From: Acinetobacter sp. S54
GTDB taxonomy: Bacteria > Pseudomonadota > Gammaproteobacteria > Pseudomonadales > Moraxellaceae
Length of the DNA stretch: 64,000 nt
Assembly (NCBI RefSeq): GCF_016624945.1
Contig: NZ_JACVUI010000003.1
Location: 1 to 64,000, forward strand
Direction: 5' to 3'
Under the pieces are notes generated by a model. It had not been told where the DNA came from and did no database searches. It was given only the letters and a program-made list of their open reading frames with translations. The position numbers were made by a program, and so were the translations under genes. How positions within the stretch are numbered: the first letter of the stretch is position 1; every line of letters begins with the position of its first letter. Of this stretch, positions 46,523-56,555 are shown piece by piece.

Positions 46523-46966
46523 ATGTTAAAAATACGTGAAGCAGAGCTCAAAGATGCTCAGATATTACAGGTGTTATTGGATCAATTGGGTTATGTTCAA
46601 TCTGTTGAATTCATTATGAGCAAAATCAAAACATTTGCAGAAGATCCTCATCAATATATTTTTGTGGCTCAGATGGGTGCTGAAGTTGCAGGTTTTTTGT
46701 CTTTAAGCATGATTCCGCAAATTGCGGTAGCGGGTGATTTCGCTCGAGTCGCCTATTTGTGTGTGGAGAAAAAGTTTAGAGGACAAAAAGTTGGTCAGGC
46801 ATTATTAGCCTATGCGGAAGAGATTGCACGACAGCGTGGCTGTGATCGGATGGAATTACATTCAAGTGATCATCGAAAGCTGGCGCATCAGTTTTACCTT
46901 GCTCAGGGATATGAAGATGCGCCAAAATATTTTCGTAAATTTCTTGATACCTCAGTGAAGAAATAA
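46523..46966 (+). CDS. GNAT-family N-acetyltransferase
   Basis: This 147-residue acetyltransferase has an acetyl-CoA-binding motif around ARVAYLCVEKKFRGQKVGQALLAYAEE (the Q/R-x-x-G-x-G/A site as RGQKVGQAL) and a C-terminal HSSDHRKLAHQFYLAQGYE. The frame could extend to a TTG at 46457, but that codon lies inside the 24-bp hairpin. The strong Shine-Dalgarno AGGAGGG before ATG 46523 fixes the start. Its substrate is unknown. The last 15 bases overlap the convergent M23 peptidase. Confidence 0.85.
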   Translation: MLKIREAELKDAQILQVLLDQLGYVQSVEFIMSKIKTFAEDPHQYIFVAQMGAEVAGFLSLSMIPQIAVAGDFARVAYLCVEKKFRGQKVGQALLAYAEEIARQRGCDRMELHSSDHRKLAHQFYLAQGYEDAPKYFRKFLDTSVKK

Positions 46967-47755
46967 CTGTGGATCTACGCGGGCATTATTCAAGCTCATT
47001 CCCCAATGTAAATGGGGGCCCGTCACTCGTCCAGTTTTTCCAACTAATCCTAGAACCTCTCCTTGGTGAATTTTCTGGCCTTGTTTTACTTCAATCTTAC
47101 TTAAATGACAAAACATGCTGATTAAACCTTGCCCATGATCAATCAGTACCGTTTTCCCATTAAAAAAATAATCACCCATTTGCACCACTATGCCATCAGC
47201 AGGTGCGATAACTTTTTGCCCAATAGGTGCGGGAATATCTAGACCCGAATGCGGCGCACGTTCTTCACCATTAAAAAAACGTTTACGGCCAAAAGAATTA
47301 CTAAATTGGCCTGAAGTAGGACGTATGAAGTGAGGCAGAGACTGCCATGTACTCGCTGTAAATGAATTATAGATATCATTTTGTGCTTTGGCTTCACTCG
47401 CATAACGTGTGAGTTGAGCTTCTGAAGGATTTACATAATCCTGATTTTTGACAGTAATACGCTGCTCTGCATATGCATAAGGTTGAATTTCTATTTGAAT
47501 GGGTTGCTTATTGGTGTCTAGTTTTAGCAAACCTATTGGTGTATTTAAAGGAATACCTAAAATCGCATAACGTTGAGAGTTTTCCTGAGTAATGAGAACT
47601 TTTTCCTGATTAAAACGAACATATTCAATATCTGGACTGAGGGCAATAACAGCGATACCACCTGGACGTCGTGAGTCTTGAGGTAATTGCGCATACAAAA
47701 CAGGAGATGCTAATAAAAATAAGGACAAAATAGAAAAAGTATACTTTTTAAACAT
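46952..47755 (-). CDS. M23-family (LytM) zinc endopeptidase, periplasmic
   Basis: This 267-residue protein has a signal peptide (MFKKYTFSILSLFLLASPVLYAQ, cleavage after VLYA) and an N-terminal IgG-like or beta domain. The LytM domain (about residues 145-267) holds SFGRKRFF, the zinc ligand His in HSGLDIP and HLHW near the end. All expected zinc ligands are present, so it should be an active peptidoglycan hydrolase rather than an EnvC-like activator. A leading Shine-Dalgarno is weak. Confidence 0.88.
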   Translation of the reverse strand: MFKKYTFSILSLFLLASPVLYAQLPQDSRRPGGIAVIALSPDIEYVRFNQEKVLITQENSQRYAILGIPLNTPIGLLKLDTNKQPIQIEIQPYAYAEQRITVKNQDYVNPSEAQLTRYASEAKAQNDIYNSFTASTWQSLPHFIRPTSGQFSNSFGRKRFFNGEERAPHSGLDIPAPIGQKVIAPADGIVVQMGDYFFNGKTVLIDHGQGLISMFCHLSKIEVKQGQKIHQGEVLGLVGKTGRVTGPHLHWGMSLNNARVDPQLFLH

Positions 47756-48064
47756 GGAAATCAGTAATCAAGAAGATTTAGAACCATTTTTATCAGATGT
47801 GACATCGAAAATCTGTTGTTTTGATTTATGTATTTTAATTTGAATAGAGTGCCCATTACTTAATGCACGCTTATTAACAAAACTGCATACAGACTCACTT
47901 GAAAATGATTTGAAATGCACCCATATTAGAACTAAGTTTTATTTGCATAAATCTTATTATAACGCTATGAAAAATATGGTAAAAACTTATAAAAATATTT
48001 GAAATTTATAAAAGCGTTCCCATGTATTAAGCAAGTAACAAATTGATGATGAGGAATAACAATA
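47756..48064. promoter_or_regulatory. Divergent upstream region of clpB and the M23 gene
   Basis: No gene is seen in these 309 bases. A heat-shock (sigma-32) promoter-like pair lies at 47898-47926: CTTGAA, 15 bases, ACCCATAT, compared with the consensus CTTGAA-N13-17-CCCCATNT. It lies about 140 bases before clpB. Confidence 0.55.
47898..47926 (+). promoter_or_regulatory. Heat-shock sigma-32-like promoter of clpB
   Basis: The hexamer CTTGAA (47898-47903) matches the -35 exactly. ACCCATAT (47919-47926) differs from the -10 consensus CCCCATNT only at the first base. The spacer is 15. Since clpB is a classic RpoH-regulon gene, this is a credible promoter. Confidence 0.6.
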
Positions 48065-50644
48065 ATGCGTTTCGAAAAATTTACGAATCGATTGCAACAA
48101 GCTTTGTCAGATGCTCAATCATTGGCGACTGGCAAAGACCATACCGCTATTGATGGTATTCATATCCTTTCAGTTTTACTGGAAGAACCATCAAATTTAA
48201 GTCTGTTGCAGCAATCAGGTGCAAGATTACCCGAACTTAAACAAAAGCTAGAGCAGGCGATTAAAGATGCACCTACCATTTCCAATCCCACAGGTGATGT
48301 CAATCTGAACCCCGAGGCGGTTAAAGTTTTGAATCTGGCGGATCGTCATGCTCAAAAAGCGGGTGATGAGTTTCTATCAACAGATTGGGTGCTTCTGGCA
48401 TTAACTGAAACTGGAAGTACCAAAAGTTTATTAAATAGCGTAGGCGTAACGACAGAGGCACTGCGTAAAGTTATTGAATCTATTCGAGGGGACGATAAAG
48501 TCATGAGTAATAATCACGAAGATCAACGTGACTCATTAAATAAATATACCATCGATTTAACCGAACGCGCGTTGGCAGGAAAACTTGATCCTGTCATTGG
48601 ACGCGATGATGAAATTCGCCGGACGATTCAGGTGCTTTCACGTCGTACTAAAAACAATCCTGTTTTGATTGGTGAACCTGGTGTAGGTAAAACCGCAATT
48701 GTAGAGGGTCTGGCGCAACGTATCGTCAATGGTGAAGTACCAGAAAGTCTAAAAAATAAACGTGTATTGTCGCTAGATTTAGGTTCATTACTGGCTGGCG
48801 CGAAATATCGTGGTGAATTTGAAGAACGCCTAAAAGCGGTATTGAATGATTTGGCCAAACAAGATGGTAACGTCATTTTATTTATTGATGAATTACATAC
48901 CTTAGTTGGCGCGGGTAAAACAGATGGTGCAATGGATGCCGGAAATATGTTGAAGCCTGCGTTGGCACGTGGTGAGTTACGTTGTGTAGGGGCAACCACA
49001 CTCGATGAATATCGCCAGTATATTGAAAAAGATGCTGCACTTGAGCGTCGTTTCCAGAAAGTTCAGGTGGACGAACCTAGTGTTGAAGATACCATTGCGA
49101 TTTTACGTGGATTAAAAGAGAAATATGCCGCGCATCATGGAGTACAAATCCTCGACTCCGCTATTATTGCGGCGGCAAAAATGTCGCATCGTTATATCAC
49201 AGATCGCCAATTGCCTGATAAAGCCATTGACTTGATTGATGAAGCAGCATCACGTATCAAAATGGAGATTGATTCTAAACCAGAAGCTTTGGATCGTCTG
49301 GAACGTCGGATCATTCAACTCAAAATGCAGCTTGAAGCAGTAAAACGTGACGAAGATGCTGGAAGTAAAGCTGAAATTAATCACCTTGAAGAGCAGATTT
49401 CAATCATTGAGAAAGAATACAATGATATGGAAGAGATCTGGAAAGCCGAAAAAACATTGGTTGAAGGTGATAAAAAAGCTCAAATCGAACTTGACCAAGC
49501 TCGTATAGCTTTTGATAAGGCACAGCGTGAAGGCGATTTGGCAGAAGCTGCGCGATTACAATACGGTGTAATCCCAGAATTGCAAAAACGTCTTGAGCAA
49601 GCTGAGGTTGCCGAAGAAAATGAAGAGCCGAAACTGATTCGTACCAAAGTTACTGAAAATGAAATTGCAGAAGTGGTAAGTGCGGCAACTGGTATTCCTG
49701 TGGCGAAAATGCTGCAAGGCGAACGTGAAAAACTTCTAAATATGGAAGAATTTCTACATAACCGTGTGGTTGGTCAAAACGAAGCTGTGGTTGCAGTGTC
49801 TAATGCCGTTCGCCGTTCGCGTGCTGGTTTGTCCGATCCAAACCGTCCAAGTGGATCATTTCTATTCCTTGGGCCAACGGGGGTAGGTAAAACAGAGTTA
49901 ACCAAAGCTTTGGCGAATTTCCTGTTTGATAGTGACGATGCCATGATTCGTATCGATATGAGTGAATTTATGGAGAAACATTCAGTCAGCCGTTTGGTTG
50001 GTGCACCTCCAGGTTATGTTGGTTACGAAGAAGGGGGTGTGCTTACAGAAGCTGTGCGTCGTAAGCCGTATAGTGTAGTGCTATTTGATGAAGTGGAAAA
50101 AGCACATCCAGATGTGTTTAATATCTTGCTACAGGTCTTGGATGATGGACGTTTAACGGATTCACAAGGTCGCGTAGTTGATTTTAAAAACACCGTGATT
50201 GTGATGACATCTAATCTTGGTTCGCAAGATGTGCGTGAATTGGGTGAAGGTGCGACAGATGATGAAGTTCGTGCCATAGTAATGGCTGCTGTAAGTCAAC
50301 ACTTCCGTCCTGAGTTTATTAACCGTATTGATGAACTGGTGGTATTCCATTCATTGCAGAAATCACAGATTCGTGGCATTGCCGATATTCAACTTGATCG
50401 TTTACGTTCACGTTTGGCAGATCGTGAAATTGGCTTGACCATTGATGATAGTGCCTTTGATATCTTGATTGATGCCGGATTTGATCCTGTTTATGGTGCG
50501 CGTCCGCTAAAACGTGCGATTCAGCAACAGGTGGAAAATACACTTGCTCAAAAAATTCTGGCAGGTGACTTTCAATCGGGAGACAACATTATTATCAAGG
50601 GCGACCATGGTCATTTGGTTTTTGATAAATTAAAACTCAGTTAA
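48065..50644 (+). CDS. clpB: ATP-dependent disaggregase ClpB
   Basis: This 859-residue hexameric chaperone rescues aggregated proteins with DnaK. An N-terminal Clp-N domain (1-145) precedes the first AAA+ module with Walker [16 protein letters not shown] and Walker [19 protein letters not shown] long coiled-coil M domain follows (about residues 410-525, [19 protein letters not shown] and onward). The second AAA+ module has Walker [16 protein letters not shown] and Walker [15 protein letters not shown]. All motifs are intact. A heat-shock-like promoter lies upstream and a strong terminator follows. Confidence 0.97.
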   Translation: MRFEKFTNRLQQALSDAQSLATGKDHTAIDGIHILSVLLEEPSNLSLLQQSGARLPELKQKLEQAIKDAPTISNPTGDVNLNPEAVKVLNLADRHAQKAGDEFLSTDWVLLALTETGSTKSLLNSVGVTTEALRKVIESIRGDDKVMSNNHEDQRDSLNKYTIDLTERALAGKLDPVIGRDDEIRRTIQVLSRRTKNNPVLIGEPGVGKTAIVEGLAQRIVNGEVPESLKNKRVLSLDLGSLLAGAKYRGEFEERLKAVLNDLAKQDGNVILFIDELHTLVGAGKTDGAMDAGNMLKPALARGELRCVGATTLDEYRQYIEKDAALERRFQKVQVDEPSVEDTIAILRGLKEKYAAHHGVQILDSAIIAAAKMSHRYITDRQLPDKAIDLIDEAASRIKMEIDSKPEALDRLERRIIQLKMQLEAVKRDEDAGSKAEINHLEEQISIIEKEYNDMEEIWKAEKTLVEGDKKAQIELDQARIAFDKAQREGDLAEAARLQYGVIPELQKRLEQAEVAEENEEPKLIRTKVTENEIAEVVSAATGIPVAKMLQGEREKLLNMEEFLHNRVVGQNEAVVAVSNAVRRSRAGLSDPNRPSGSFLFLGPTGVGKTELTKALANFLFDSDDAMIRIDMSEFMEKHSVSRLVGAPPGYVGYEEGGVLTEAVRRKPYSVVLFDEVEKAHPDVFNILLQVLDDGRLTDSQGRVVDFKNTVIVMTSNLGSQDVRELGEGATDDEVRAIVMAAVSQHFRPEFINRIDELVVFHSLQKSQIRGIADIQLDRLRSRLADREIGLTIDDSAFDILIDAGFDPVYGARPLKRAIQQQVENTLAQKILAGDFQSGDNIIIKGDHGHLVFDKLKLS

Positions 50645-50668
50645 TATTCGCTTGAATATTGATCCCAT

Positions 50669-50703
50669 AAAGAGGACGTTTTAACAACGTCCTCTTTTTT
50701 TAT
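50669..50703 (+). terminator. Intrinsic terminator after clpB
   Basis: A 12-bp stem (50669-50680 with 50686-50697) has a 5-nt loop and a T-run reaching about 50701. It lies about 25 bases after the clpB stop. Confidence 0.88.
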
Positions 50704-50830
50704 CGCTAAATATGCTGAATCTAATCGACAGATTATCGGGAAGTTATTTCTAATCATTGCAGATTAAGCTAAATCTTGTTAGCGTCAAATCAAATAAGAA
50801 GAACTGATTGAATAAAGGAAGAATCACGTG

Positions 50831-51274
50831 ATGGAATGTAAAGGATCTACACTTTCTACAATGTTTGTTTTGTTAGGAAGTTTGGGGTGTTCAGGCTACA
50901 CCATTTCTGCCACTCCATTAAATGAAGGGGGATTGAGAAATGAAAGTGATTTACTGGAGCGTGTGACGCCACCCGTGGTGAAAGCTGTTGAACAGGATGT
51001 AAAAAAACCAGTTCCAGAGCAGAAAGATCTCAATCAAACGATTGCGAAGAAACATATCAAACAGCTCACGCAAGATAATTTGGATGCGAGCGTTTTGTCA
51101 GAACATGAAGAGCAAAAGAAAATCACCGAACCTACAAAAGTCAGTGTGTATTTGCAACAACAAATTCAGGAGCTACCACCTTACGAGGAAAAAATTCGTC
51201 TGGATAAACTGAATTTTAGTGGTCCTCAATTGGGAAATGCGAAGGGTGATGTCACGATTACCATTAATAAATAA
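50831..51274 (+). CDS. Exported protein of unknown function
   Basis: This 147-residue protein has a hydrophobic signal-like segment at residues 8-25 with a possible lipobox, SLGC. The mature part is rich in lysine, glutamate, glutamine and proline (KKPVPEQKDLNQ, EHEEQKKITEPTK), mostly helical or disordered, with YLQQQIQELPPYEEKIR. The ATG at 50831 fits the upstream GGAAG better than the GTG at 50828. I do not recognise a family. Confidence 0.6.
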   Translation: MECKGSTLSTMFVLLGSLGCSGYTISATPLNEGGLRNESDLLERVTPPVVKAVEQDVKKPVPEQKDLNQTIAKKHIKQLTQDNLDASVLSEHEEQKKITEPTKVSVYLQQQIQELPPYEEKIRLDKLNFSGPQLGNAKGDVTITINK

Positions 51275-51302
51275 AGCCTATTGAAATTTCAATAGGCTTT
51301 AT
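51271..51302. terminator. Bidirectional terminator between the exported protein gene and rlmKL
   Basis: A 32-base perfect palindrome (51271-51302, 16 bases each side) overlaps the stop codon of the upstream gene and serves both convergent genes. Confidence 0.8.
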
Positions 51303-51333
51303 TTAATCGATTACTCTTTTTCAAGGCATAATC

Positions 51334-53535
51334 TTAGTTCTGTAGATGTCGAATTTTCCATGCGCGATGAATTTTTTGATTCCGCTTAAAATCGGGTCCA
51401 ATAGTGTCTTGGGTGATTTCTTGTGCATCAAATAAAGCGTCGATTTCTTCGTCTAGCTCGAAACCGCGATAGTTATTGGAAAAGTATAACGTTCCACCCG
51501 CGCTTAAACGATTCATAGCCCGTTTTAATAAAGAAACATGGTCGCGTTGAATGTCAAAAGTACCATAGAACTTTTTTGAGTTGGAGAAGGTTGGAGGATC
51601 AATAAAAATCAGATCATATTGTTCATGACCTTCTTTCAGCCATTCAAAGCAGTCACTGGCAAAAAACATATGTTGTTCATCTGCATGGTCAACAGTAAGA
51701 CCATTTAAAACAAAGTTCTCTTTTGACCAGTTCAAATAAGTATTGGATAAATCTACGCTGGTCGTGCTGGCGGCACCGCCAAGTGCGGCATGTACGCTTG
51801 CCGTGGAGGTATAGCTGAATAGATTAAGGAAATGCTTGCCACGTGCTTCATTAGCAATACGCAAACGCATTTGACGATGATCTAAAAACAGACCTGTATC
51901 CAGATAGTCAGTCAAATTCACTAAAATTTTAGCTTGACCTTCCTGAACGATAAAACGTTTTGATACCGTACTTTGTTTGGTGTACTGACTTTTACCTTCT
52001 TGTCTTGCACGAGTCTTAATAAAAACTGCTTCACGAGGTAACCCCGTCACTGCACGAATGGCAGCTAAAGCCAGATTAAAACGTTTTTTGGCTTTTTCTG
52101 GATCAATTTTTTTCGGTGGTGCATATTCTTGCACATGCAATTTATCACCATACAAATCCACTGCGACATTAAAATCCGGTAAGTCTGCGTCATAAAGGCG
52201 TAGACAGAAAACTTGATCTTTAATTGCCCATTTCTTTAACGCCAGCATATTCTTTTGTAGGCGATTGGCAAAATCTTGTGCGCCTTCAATTTCAACAGGA
52301 TCAGCATGCCAATGGGTCAAGAAAGGTTGATGATTCGTAATGGGTTTTACTTGACCAAAACGGATGTAAATCGGCAATTTACCATTCATCAAACGTAAGG
52401 TTTCAGGTTCACTGAATGCCAACACATCTGCCTGTTCAATTTGTGCGGCAATCACAGCAGCGTGTTGATTTGGAAAATGTTGTTGCAACAGGGCAGACAA
52501 ACCTAAATATAAAGCACGATTTGAGGCTTTATCGCCTAGACGTTCACCATAAGGTGGATTAGTCACTACAAGTGCATTTTTATAAGTATTTTCAAAAGAT
52601 GGCCAATCTGCAAGTGGGCGTTCCTCGATCTGAATCTGGTCGAGTAGTTTTTCAAAACCTGCTGCGATAATATTTTGACGAGTGGCTTTCACAGCTTCCC
52701 AGTCAGCATCGAATGCATAAAATTTTGGGAGTGGCTTTTCCAAAGCTGCTTCATGACGTTGCGCTGCTTCTGCTTTAAGCTCAAGCCATAATTCATGGTC
52801 ATGGCCATGCCAACCATTAAATCCAAACCGACGAACAAGACCTGGAGCGCGATCCGTCAAAATCATTAAAGCTTCTATAATAAAAGTACCTGAACCACAC
52901 ATCGGATCAAGAATTAAATCAGGTTGCAATACTGACAATTTCGCTTTTTGTAAAATTGCAGCTGCCAGATTTTCCTTAATCGGTGCTTCAGTCATATAAC
53001 GACGATAACCACGTTTATGTAGCGAATCGCCTGATAAATCTAGACAAAATGTATGTTCAGTTTTGCCTGCCAATACAAATAAAGTAATTTCGGGTTGTTT
53101 AGTATCAATACTCGGGCGACGACCAACAGCTTCCATAAAAGAATCTACTACGCCATCTTTGGCTCTAAGGGTAGCAAATTGAGTATTAACCTTGATATCA
53201 CGTTCAACATGTAAACGAATGGCAAAAGTGCTTTGTGGAGCAAAAATAAGTGACCAGTCAAAGCTTAAAGCGCCCTCATATAGTTCTTCAGCCACATCCC
53301 GAGCATCGTGACTACGCTCTAGTTCATAGGTATGAATCGGCTTTAACACACGGGATGCCAAACGCGACCACATACAAATCCGATAAGCTTGCTCTAAAGT
53401 ACCTTGAAAAATAAGACGACCCGCAAAACGTTCTGTCTGCTCAATACCTAAACCTTGTAATTCTTGTTGCAGTAAGGTTTCTAGTCCATCTGCACAGGTA
53501 ACCCAATATGTAGAAAGACGTTGCGGTGAATTCAT
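51334..53535 (-). CDS. rlmL: Bifunctional 23S rRNA methyltransferase RlmKL
   Basis: This 733-residue protein has an N-terminal THUMP domain (to about residue 160). The RlmL methyltransferase (about 160-385) has DPMCGSGTFIIEAL and VTNPPYGERLG and makes m2G2445. The RlmK methyltransferase (about 430-733) has HFLNLFSYTSTASVHAALGGA and IFIDPPTFSNSKKF and makes m7G2069. Both SAM-binding domains look intact. The fused form is typical of gammaproteobacteria. It converges on the exported protein gene, with a palindromic terminator between. Confidence 0.95.
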   Translation of the reverse strand: MNSPQRLSTYWVTCADGLETLLQQELQGLGIEQTERFAGRLIFQGTLEQAYRICMWSRLASRVLKPIHTYELERSHDARDVAEELYEGALSFDWSLIFAPQSTFAIRLHVERDIKVNTQFATLRAKDGVVDSFMEAVGRRPSIDTKQPEITLFVLAGKTEHTFCLDLSGDSLHKRGYRRYMTEAPIKENLAAAILQKAKLSVLQPDLILDPMCGSGTFIIEALMILTDRAPGLVRRFGFNGWHGHDHELWLELKAEAAQRHEAALEKPLPKFYAFDADWEAVKATRQNIIAAGFEKLLDQIQIEERPLADWPSFENTYKNALVVTNPPYGERLGDKASNRALYLGLSALLQQHFPNQHAAVIAAQIEQADVLAFSEPETLRLMNGKLPIYIRFGQVKPITNHQPFLTHWHADPVEIEGAQDFANRLQKNMLALKKWAIKDQVFCLRLYDADLPDFNVAVDLYGDKLHVQEYAPPKKIDPEKAKKRFNLALAAIRAVTGLPREAVFIKTRARQEGKSQYTKQSTVSKRFIVQEGQAKILVNLTDYLDTGLFLDHRQMRLRIANEARGKHFLNLFSYTSTASVHAALGGAASTTSVDLSNTYLNWSKENFVLNGLTVDHADEQHMFFASDCFEWLKEGHEQYDLIFIDPPTFSNSKKFYGTFDIQRDHVSLLKRAMNRLSAGGTLYFSNNYRGFELDEEIDALFDAQEITQDTIGPDFKRNQKIHRAWKIRHLQN

Positions 53536-53678
53536 TCAATTTTCCAAGAGCAGCTAAAGCAATCGACTATTTTAACGTATTTTGAAGGGGAAAACTTGTT
53601 CATTTGCCTAAAACTTCAACTGCCCGATTGAGAAAAATATCTGTATAATGCGTTAACTTAACGTCTAAGGAATCTCTC

Positions 53679-54695
53679 ATGCACTTGGCGGCATTGCATA
53701 CACCGAGTCAGATTCAGCTCAATCAGCAGGGCAATTTAAAACACTTCCTGACCATCGAAGGTCTTTCTAAAGAAACGCTCATAAAAATTCTCGATACCGC
53801 ACAATCTTTTATCAATGATCAAAATCAGTTGATCACAACGCCATTACTTGAAGGGCGTACCGTGATGAATTTATTTTTTGAAAATTCTACTCGTACTCGC
53901 ACTACCTTTGAAGCTGCAGCGAAACGTCTGTCGGCCAATGTATTAAATATCGATATTGCGCGTTCGAGTACCTCTAAAGGAGAAACCTTACGGGATACTC
54001 TCTGGAACCTTGAGGCAATGGCAGCGGATATTTTTGTGGTACGCCATTCTTCTTCAGGCGCAGCACATTTCATTGCTAAAGATGTTTGCCCAAATCTAGC
54101 GATTATCAATGCAGGAGATGGTCGCCATGCGCACCCCACTCAGGCTATGCTGGATATGCTCACTATTCGTCGCGATACTCACAAACCATTTGAAGAACTC
54201 AGTGTGGCCATTATTGGGGATATTAAACATTCACGTGTTGCACGTTCTGATATTGCAGCTTTGCAAACGCTGGGCTGCAAAGATATTCGTGTCATTGCAC
54301 CCAATACATTATTACCTGTCGGTTTTAGTGAATTTGGCGATCATGTCCGTTTGTTTAATAAAATGGATGAAGGAGTTCAGGATTGTGATGTGATTATTGC
54401 ACTTCGGATTCAAAATGAACGGATTGATTCACCTGCTTTATCGTCTCAATCTGAATTTTATCGTATGTACGGATTAAATCAGGAACGTTTAGCTTTAGCC
54501 AAGCCCGACTGTATTGTGATGCATCCAGGCCCGATGAATCGAGGTGTTGAGATTGATTCCAGCATTGCCGATGGTCCTCGTTCTGTGATTTTACATCAGG
54601 TGACCAATGGCATTGCTGTGCGTATGGCAGTCTTGGCATTGACGATGCAAGGCCAGTTACAGGAACAAGGTTTAATCGAAGCAATTGCGGGATAA
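53679..54695 (+). CDS. pyrB: Aspartate carbamoyltransferase, catalytic subunit
   Basis: This 338-residue enzyme makes carbamoyl-aspartate in pyrimidine synthesis. The carbamoyl phosphate site [11 protein letters not shown] is intact, as are RHSSSGAAH and [24 protein letters not shown] and [12 protein letters not shown] are also present. It belongs to the class A form, which works in a complex with the inactive dihydroorotase homologue encoded 12 bases downstream. A consensus -10 (TATAAT at 53644-53649) lies 30 bases before the start. Confidence 0.95.
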   Translation: MHLAALHTPSQIQLNQQGNLKHFLTIEGLSKETLIKILDTAQSFINDQNQLITTPLLEGRTVMNLFFENSTRTRTTFEAAAKRLSANVLNIDIARSSTSKGETLRDTLWNLEAMAADIFVVRHSSSGAAHFIAKDVCPNLAIINAGDGRHAHPTQAMLDMLTIRRDTHKPFEELSVAIIGDIKHSRVARSDIAALQTLGCKDIRVIAPNTLLPVGFSEFGDHVRLFNKMDEGVQDCDVIIALRIQNERIDSPALSSQSEFYRMYGLNQERLALAKPDCIVMHPGPMNRGVEIDSSIADGPRSVILHQVTNGIAVRMAVLALTMQGQLQEQGLIEAIAG

Positions 54696-54707
54696 GAGAT
54701 CGAAATC

Positions 54708-55943
54708 ATGAGCAATGTAAAACTTGAAAATGTCCGTTTACTTGATCCTGTTGAGAAAATTGACCGCGTAACCACTGTTTTTTTACAAAATGGAAAAATG
54801 GTCAAATCACTTGATCAAATTGATCAGAGTATCGATGCACAAGGTAAATGGTTGATGCCAACCATGGTAGATTTGTGCGCGCGTGTAAGAGAGCCGGGAC
54901 AACAACAGCATGGTACATTAAAGTCCGAAGGTCTGGCTGCACGTGAAAATGGCATTTTACATGTGATCACTCCACCTGATTCCAAACCAATTGTGCAGGA
55001 TAACGGAGCTTTGATTCATGGCTTAATTGAAAAAGCATGGACCGATGGAAAGTTTCATTTGCATATTATTGGCGCACAGACTCAAGGGTTATGGGGTAAG
55101 CAACCTGCCAATATGGCAGCGTTGAAAAAGGGGGGATGTACTGCGGTTTCTAATGCCAATGCAGCCTTTGAAGACGATGATGTGGTCATTCGCACACTAG
55201 AATATGCAGCAGGTTTGGGTTTAACCGTGGTATTTTATCCAGAAGAGCCGCAAATTGCTAAAGATGGCTGTGTACATGAAGGGTTTATCGCTTCACGTCA
55301 GGGTTTGCCTATGATTCCTGCGATTGCAGAAACCATTGCGATTGCCAAATATTTAATTATGATTGAAGCTACGGGAGTGCGGGCACATTTTGGATTGTTG
55401 TCTTCTGGAAAATCAATTGAATTGATTGAAGCGGCTAAAGCCAAAGGTTTGCCAGTCACGGCTGACGTTGCGATGCATCAGTTACATTTAACAGAATCGT
55501 TGATTGATGGCTTTAATTCACTTGCCCATGTCCGTCCGCCCTTGCGTTCCGAGCAAGATAAAGAGCAATTACGTCAGGCTCTTAAGTCAGGCGTGATTGA
55601 TGCAATTTGCACTCACCATGAGCCGTTGAGTAGTTCAGCGAAAATGATGCCATTTGCAGAAACCCTGCCGGGGATCAGTGCTTTTGATACTTATGTTGCA
55701 TTAGGAGTACAACTGGTTAAAGAAGGTTTATTTGAACCACTTGAATGGGTTGAAAAAGTCACTTTAGCTCCTGCACAAGTGGCAAACATGCTGGAACGCT
55801 GGCAGGCAGAGAAAGGTTGGGTGCTAGTGGATCCTGATCTAGCATGGACAGTGGAAAAGAAAAGTATTCTTTCCAGTGGTAAAAATACGCCACTTTTAAA
55901 CCAGAATTTGACTGGAAAAGTCATTCAAACTTTTCTAAGTTAA
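54708..55943 (+). CDS. pyrX: Inactive dihydroorotase homologue PyrC' (PyrX)
   Basis: This 411-residue protein has the dihydroorotase fold but has lost the metal site. The normal HxH in the strand before REPG is replaced by Cys-Ala-Arg (VDLCARVREPG, residues about 54-64), and the later TDHAPH-type motif reads THHEPL. In Pseudomonas, an equivalent PyrC' is needed to assemble and stabilise the PyrB dodecamer, without dihydroorotase activity. A functional pyrC must be elsewhere in the genome. The overlap-free 12-base spacing to pyrB shows co-transcription. Confidence 0.92.
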   Translation: MSNVKLENVRLLDPVEKIDRVTTVFLQNGKMVKSLDQIDQSIDAQGKWLMPTMVDLCARVREPGQQQHGTLKSEGLAARENGILHVITPPDSKPIVQDNGALIHGLIEKAWTDGKFHLHIIGAQTQGLWGKQPANMAALKKGGCTAVSNANAAFEDDDVVIRTLEYAAGLGLTVVFYPEEPQIAKDGCVHEGFIASRQGLPMIPAIAETIAIAKYLIMIEATGVRAHFGLLSSGKSIELIEAAKAKGLPVTADVAMHQLHLTESLIDGFNSLAHVRPPLRSEQDKEQLRQALKSGVIDAICTHHEPLSSSAKMMPFAETLPGISAFDTYVALGVQLVKEGLFEPLEWVEKVTLAPAQVANMLERWQAEKGWVLVDPDLAWTVEKKSILSSGKNTPLLNQNLTGKVIQTFLS

Positions 55944-55944
55944 A

Positions 55945-55977
55945 AAATCTCCCCCACTGAGTTGGGGGGATTTATTT
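55945..55977 (+). terminator. Intrinsic terminator after pyrX
   Basis: A 12-bp stem with one G-U pair (55946-55957 with 55962-55973, loop about 4-6 bases) has a C-rich left arm and a G-rich right arm and is followed by a T-rich tail. It starts 2 bases after the stop. Confidence 0.82.
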
Positions 55978-56309
55978 TAAATACATAAAAAAATTCATTA
56001 TGAATTGTAATATATATTTTAATGAGATAGCTCAAGAACTAAAGATGTAATTTGATGTGTTAGTCTGGAGTCTTATTTTTTAGAGTAGTATGATGTCCTT
56101 TCAATAAGACAGAAAGACATATAAATAAAATATTTTATGAAAATTTAATTAAAAAACATGCAGTATCCATAAAAATTATACTAAGGATGCCAAAGAAGAA
56201 TACAAAATATTGAATGTAAAAAAAGTATGGATTTTGGTGAAGTAGCTTATTTAACTGATGTTTTTCAATTTTATAATAAAACTCCTTTCCGTAAAGTTTT
56301 TAAATTTTG
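55978..56309. other. Very AT-rich intergenic region
   Basis: These 332 bases have no supportable gene. Short frames occur (a 47-codon plus-strand frame from 56227 overlaps the next gene antisense) but look spurious. The base composition is noticeably more AT-rich than the flanking core genes and continues through 57200, consistent with a recently acquired or degenerate pocket. Confidence 0.45.
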
Positions 56310-56555
56310 TTATTTTTTTATATTGAGTGTTTCACGCAAAAAAACTAAGGAAAGGGTACTTAGAAAATAAAAATCAAAATAATTTAAAGGCGGTTTGTAA
56401 AGGTCGTCATATTTAAACATAATTTTGCAAATTTCTTTTAGATTTTTGTTTATATCAATGTATTGAACTGCGAAAGAAAATAAATATAAAAAAGAGAAAA
56501 CTATAGTCAAAAATACAAATGGCATAGTTTTTATAAATAATAAAAATTTATTCAT
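56310..56555 (-). CDS. Small two-helix membrane protein, possible immunity protein
   Basis: This 81-residue protein has a hydrophobic helix at about residues 8-30 (IKTMPFVFLTIVFSFLYLFSFAV) and a second near the C-terminus (YFDFYFLSTLSLVFL). A soluble middle part (INKNLKEICKIMFKYDDLYK) lies between them. The ATG overlaps the stop codon of the upstream gene by 4 bases, so the two are translationally coupled. I do not recognise a family. The pairing with a glycine-rich hydrophobic protein suggests an immunity role; this is inference. Confidence 0.6.
   Translation of the reverse strand: MNKFLLFIKTMPFVFLTIVFSFLYLFSFAVQYIDINKNLKEICKIMFKYDDLYKPPLNYFDFYFLSTLSLVFLRETLNIKK

Noticed and set aside
56227-56370. 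47-codon plus-strand frame in the AT-rich pocket
   Set aside because: It overlaps the membrane-protein gene on the other strand and shows no family pattern.
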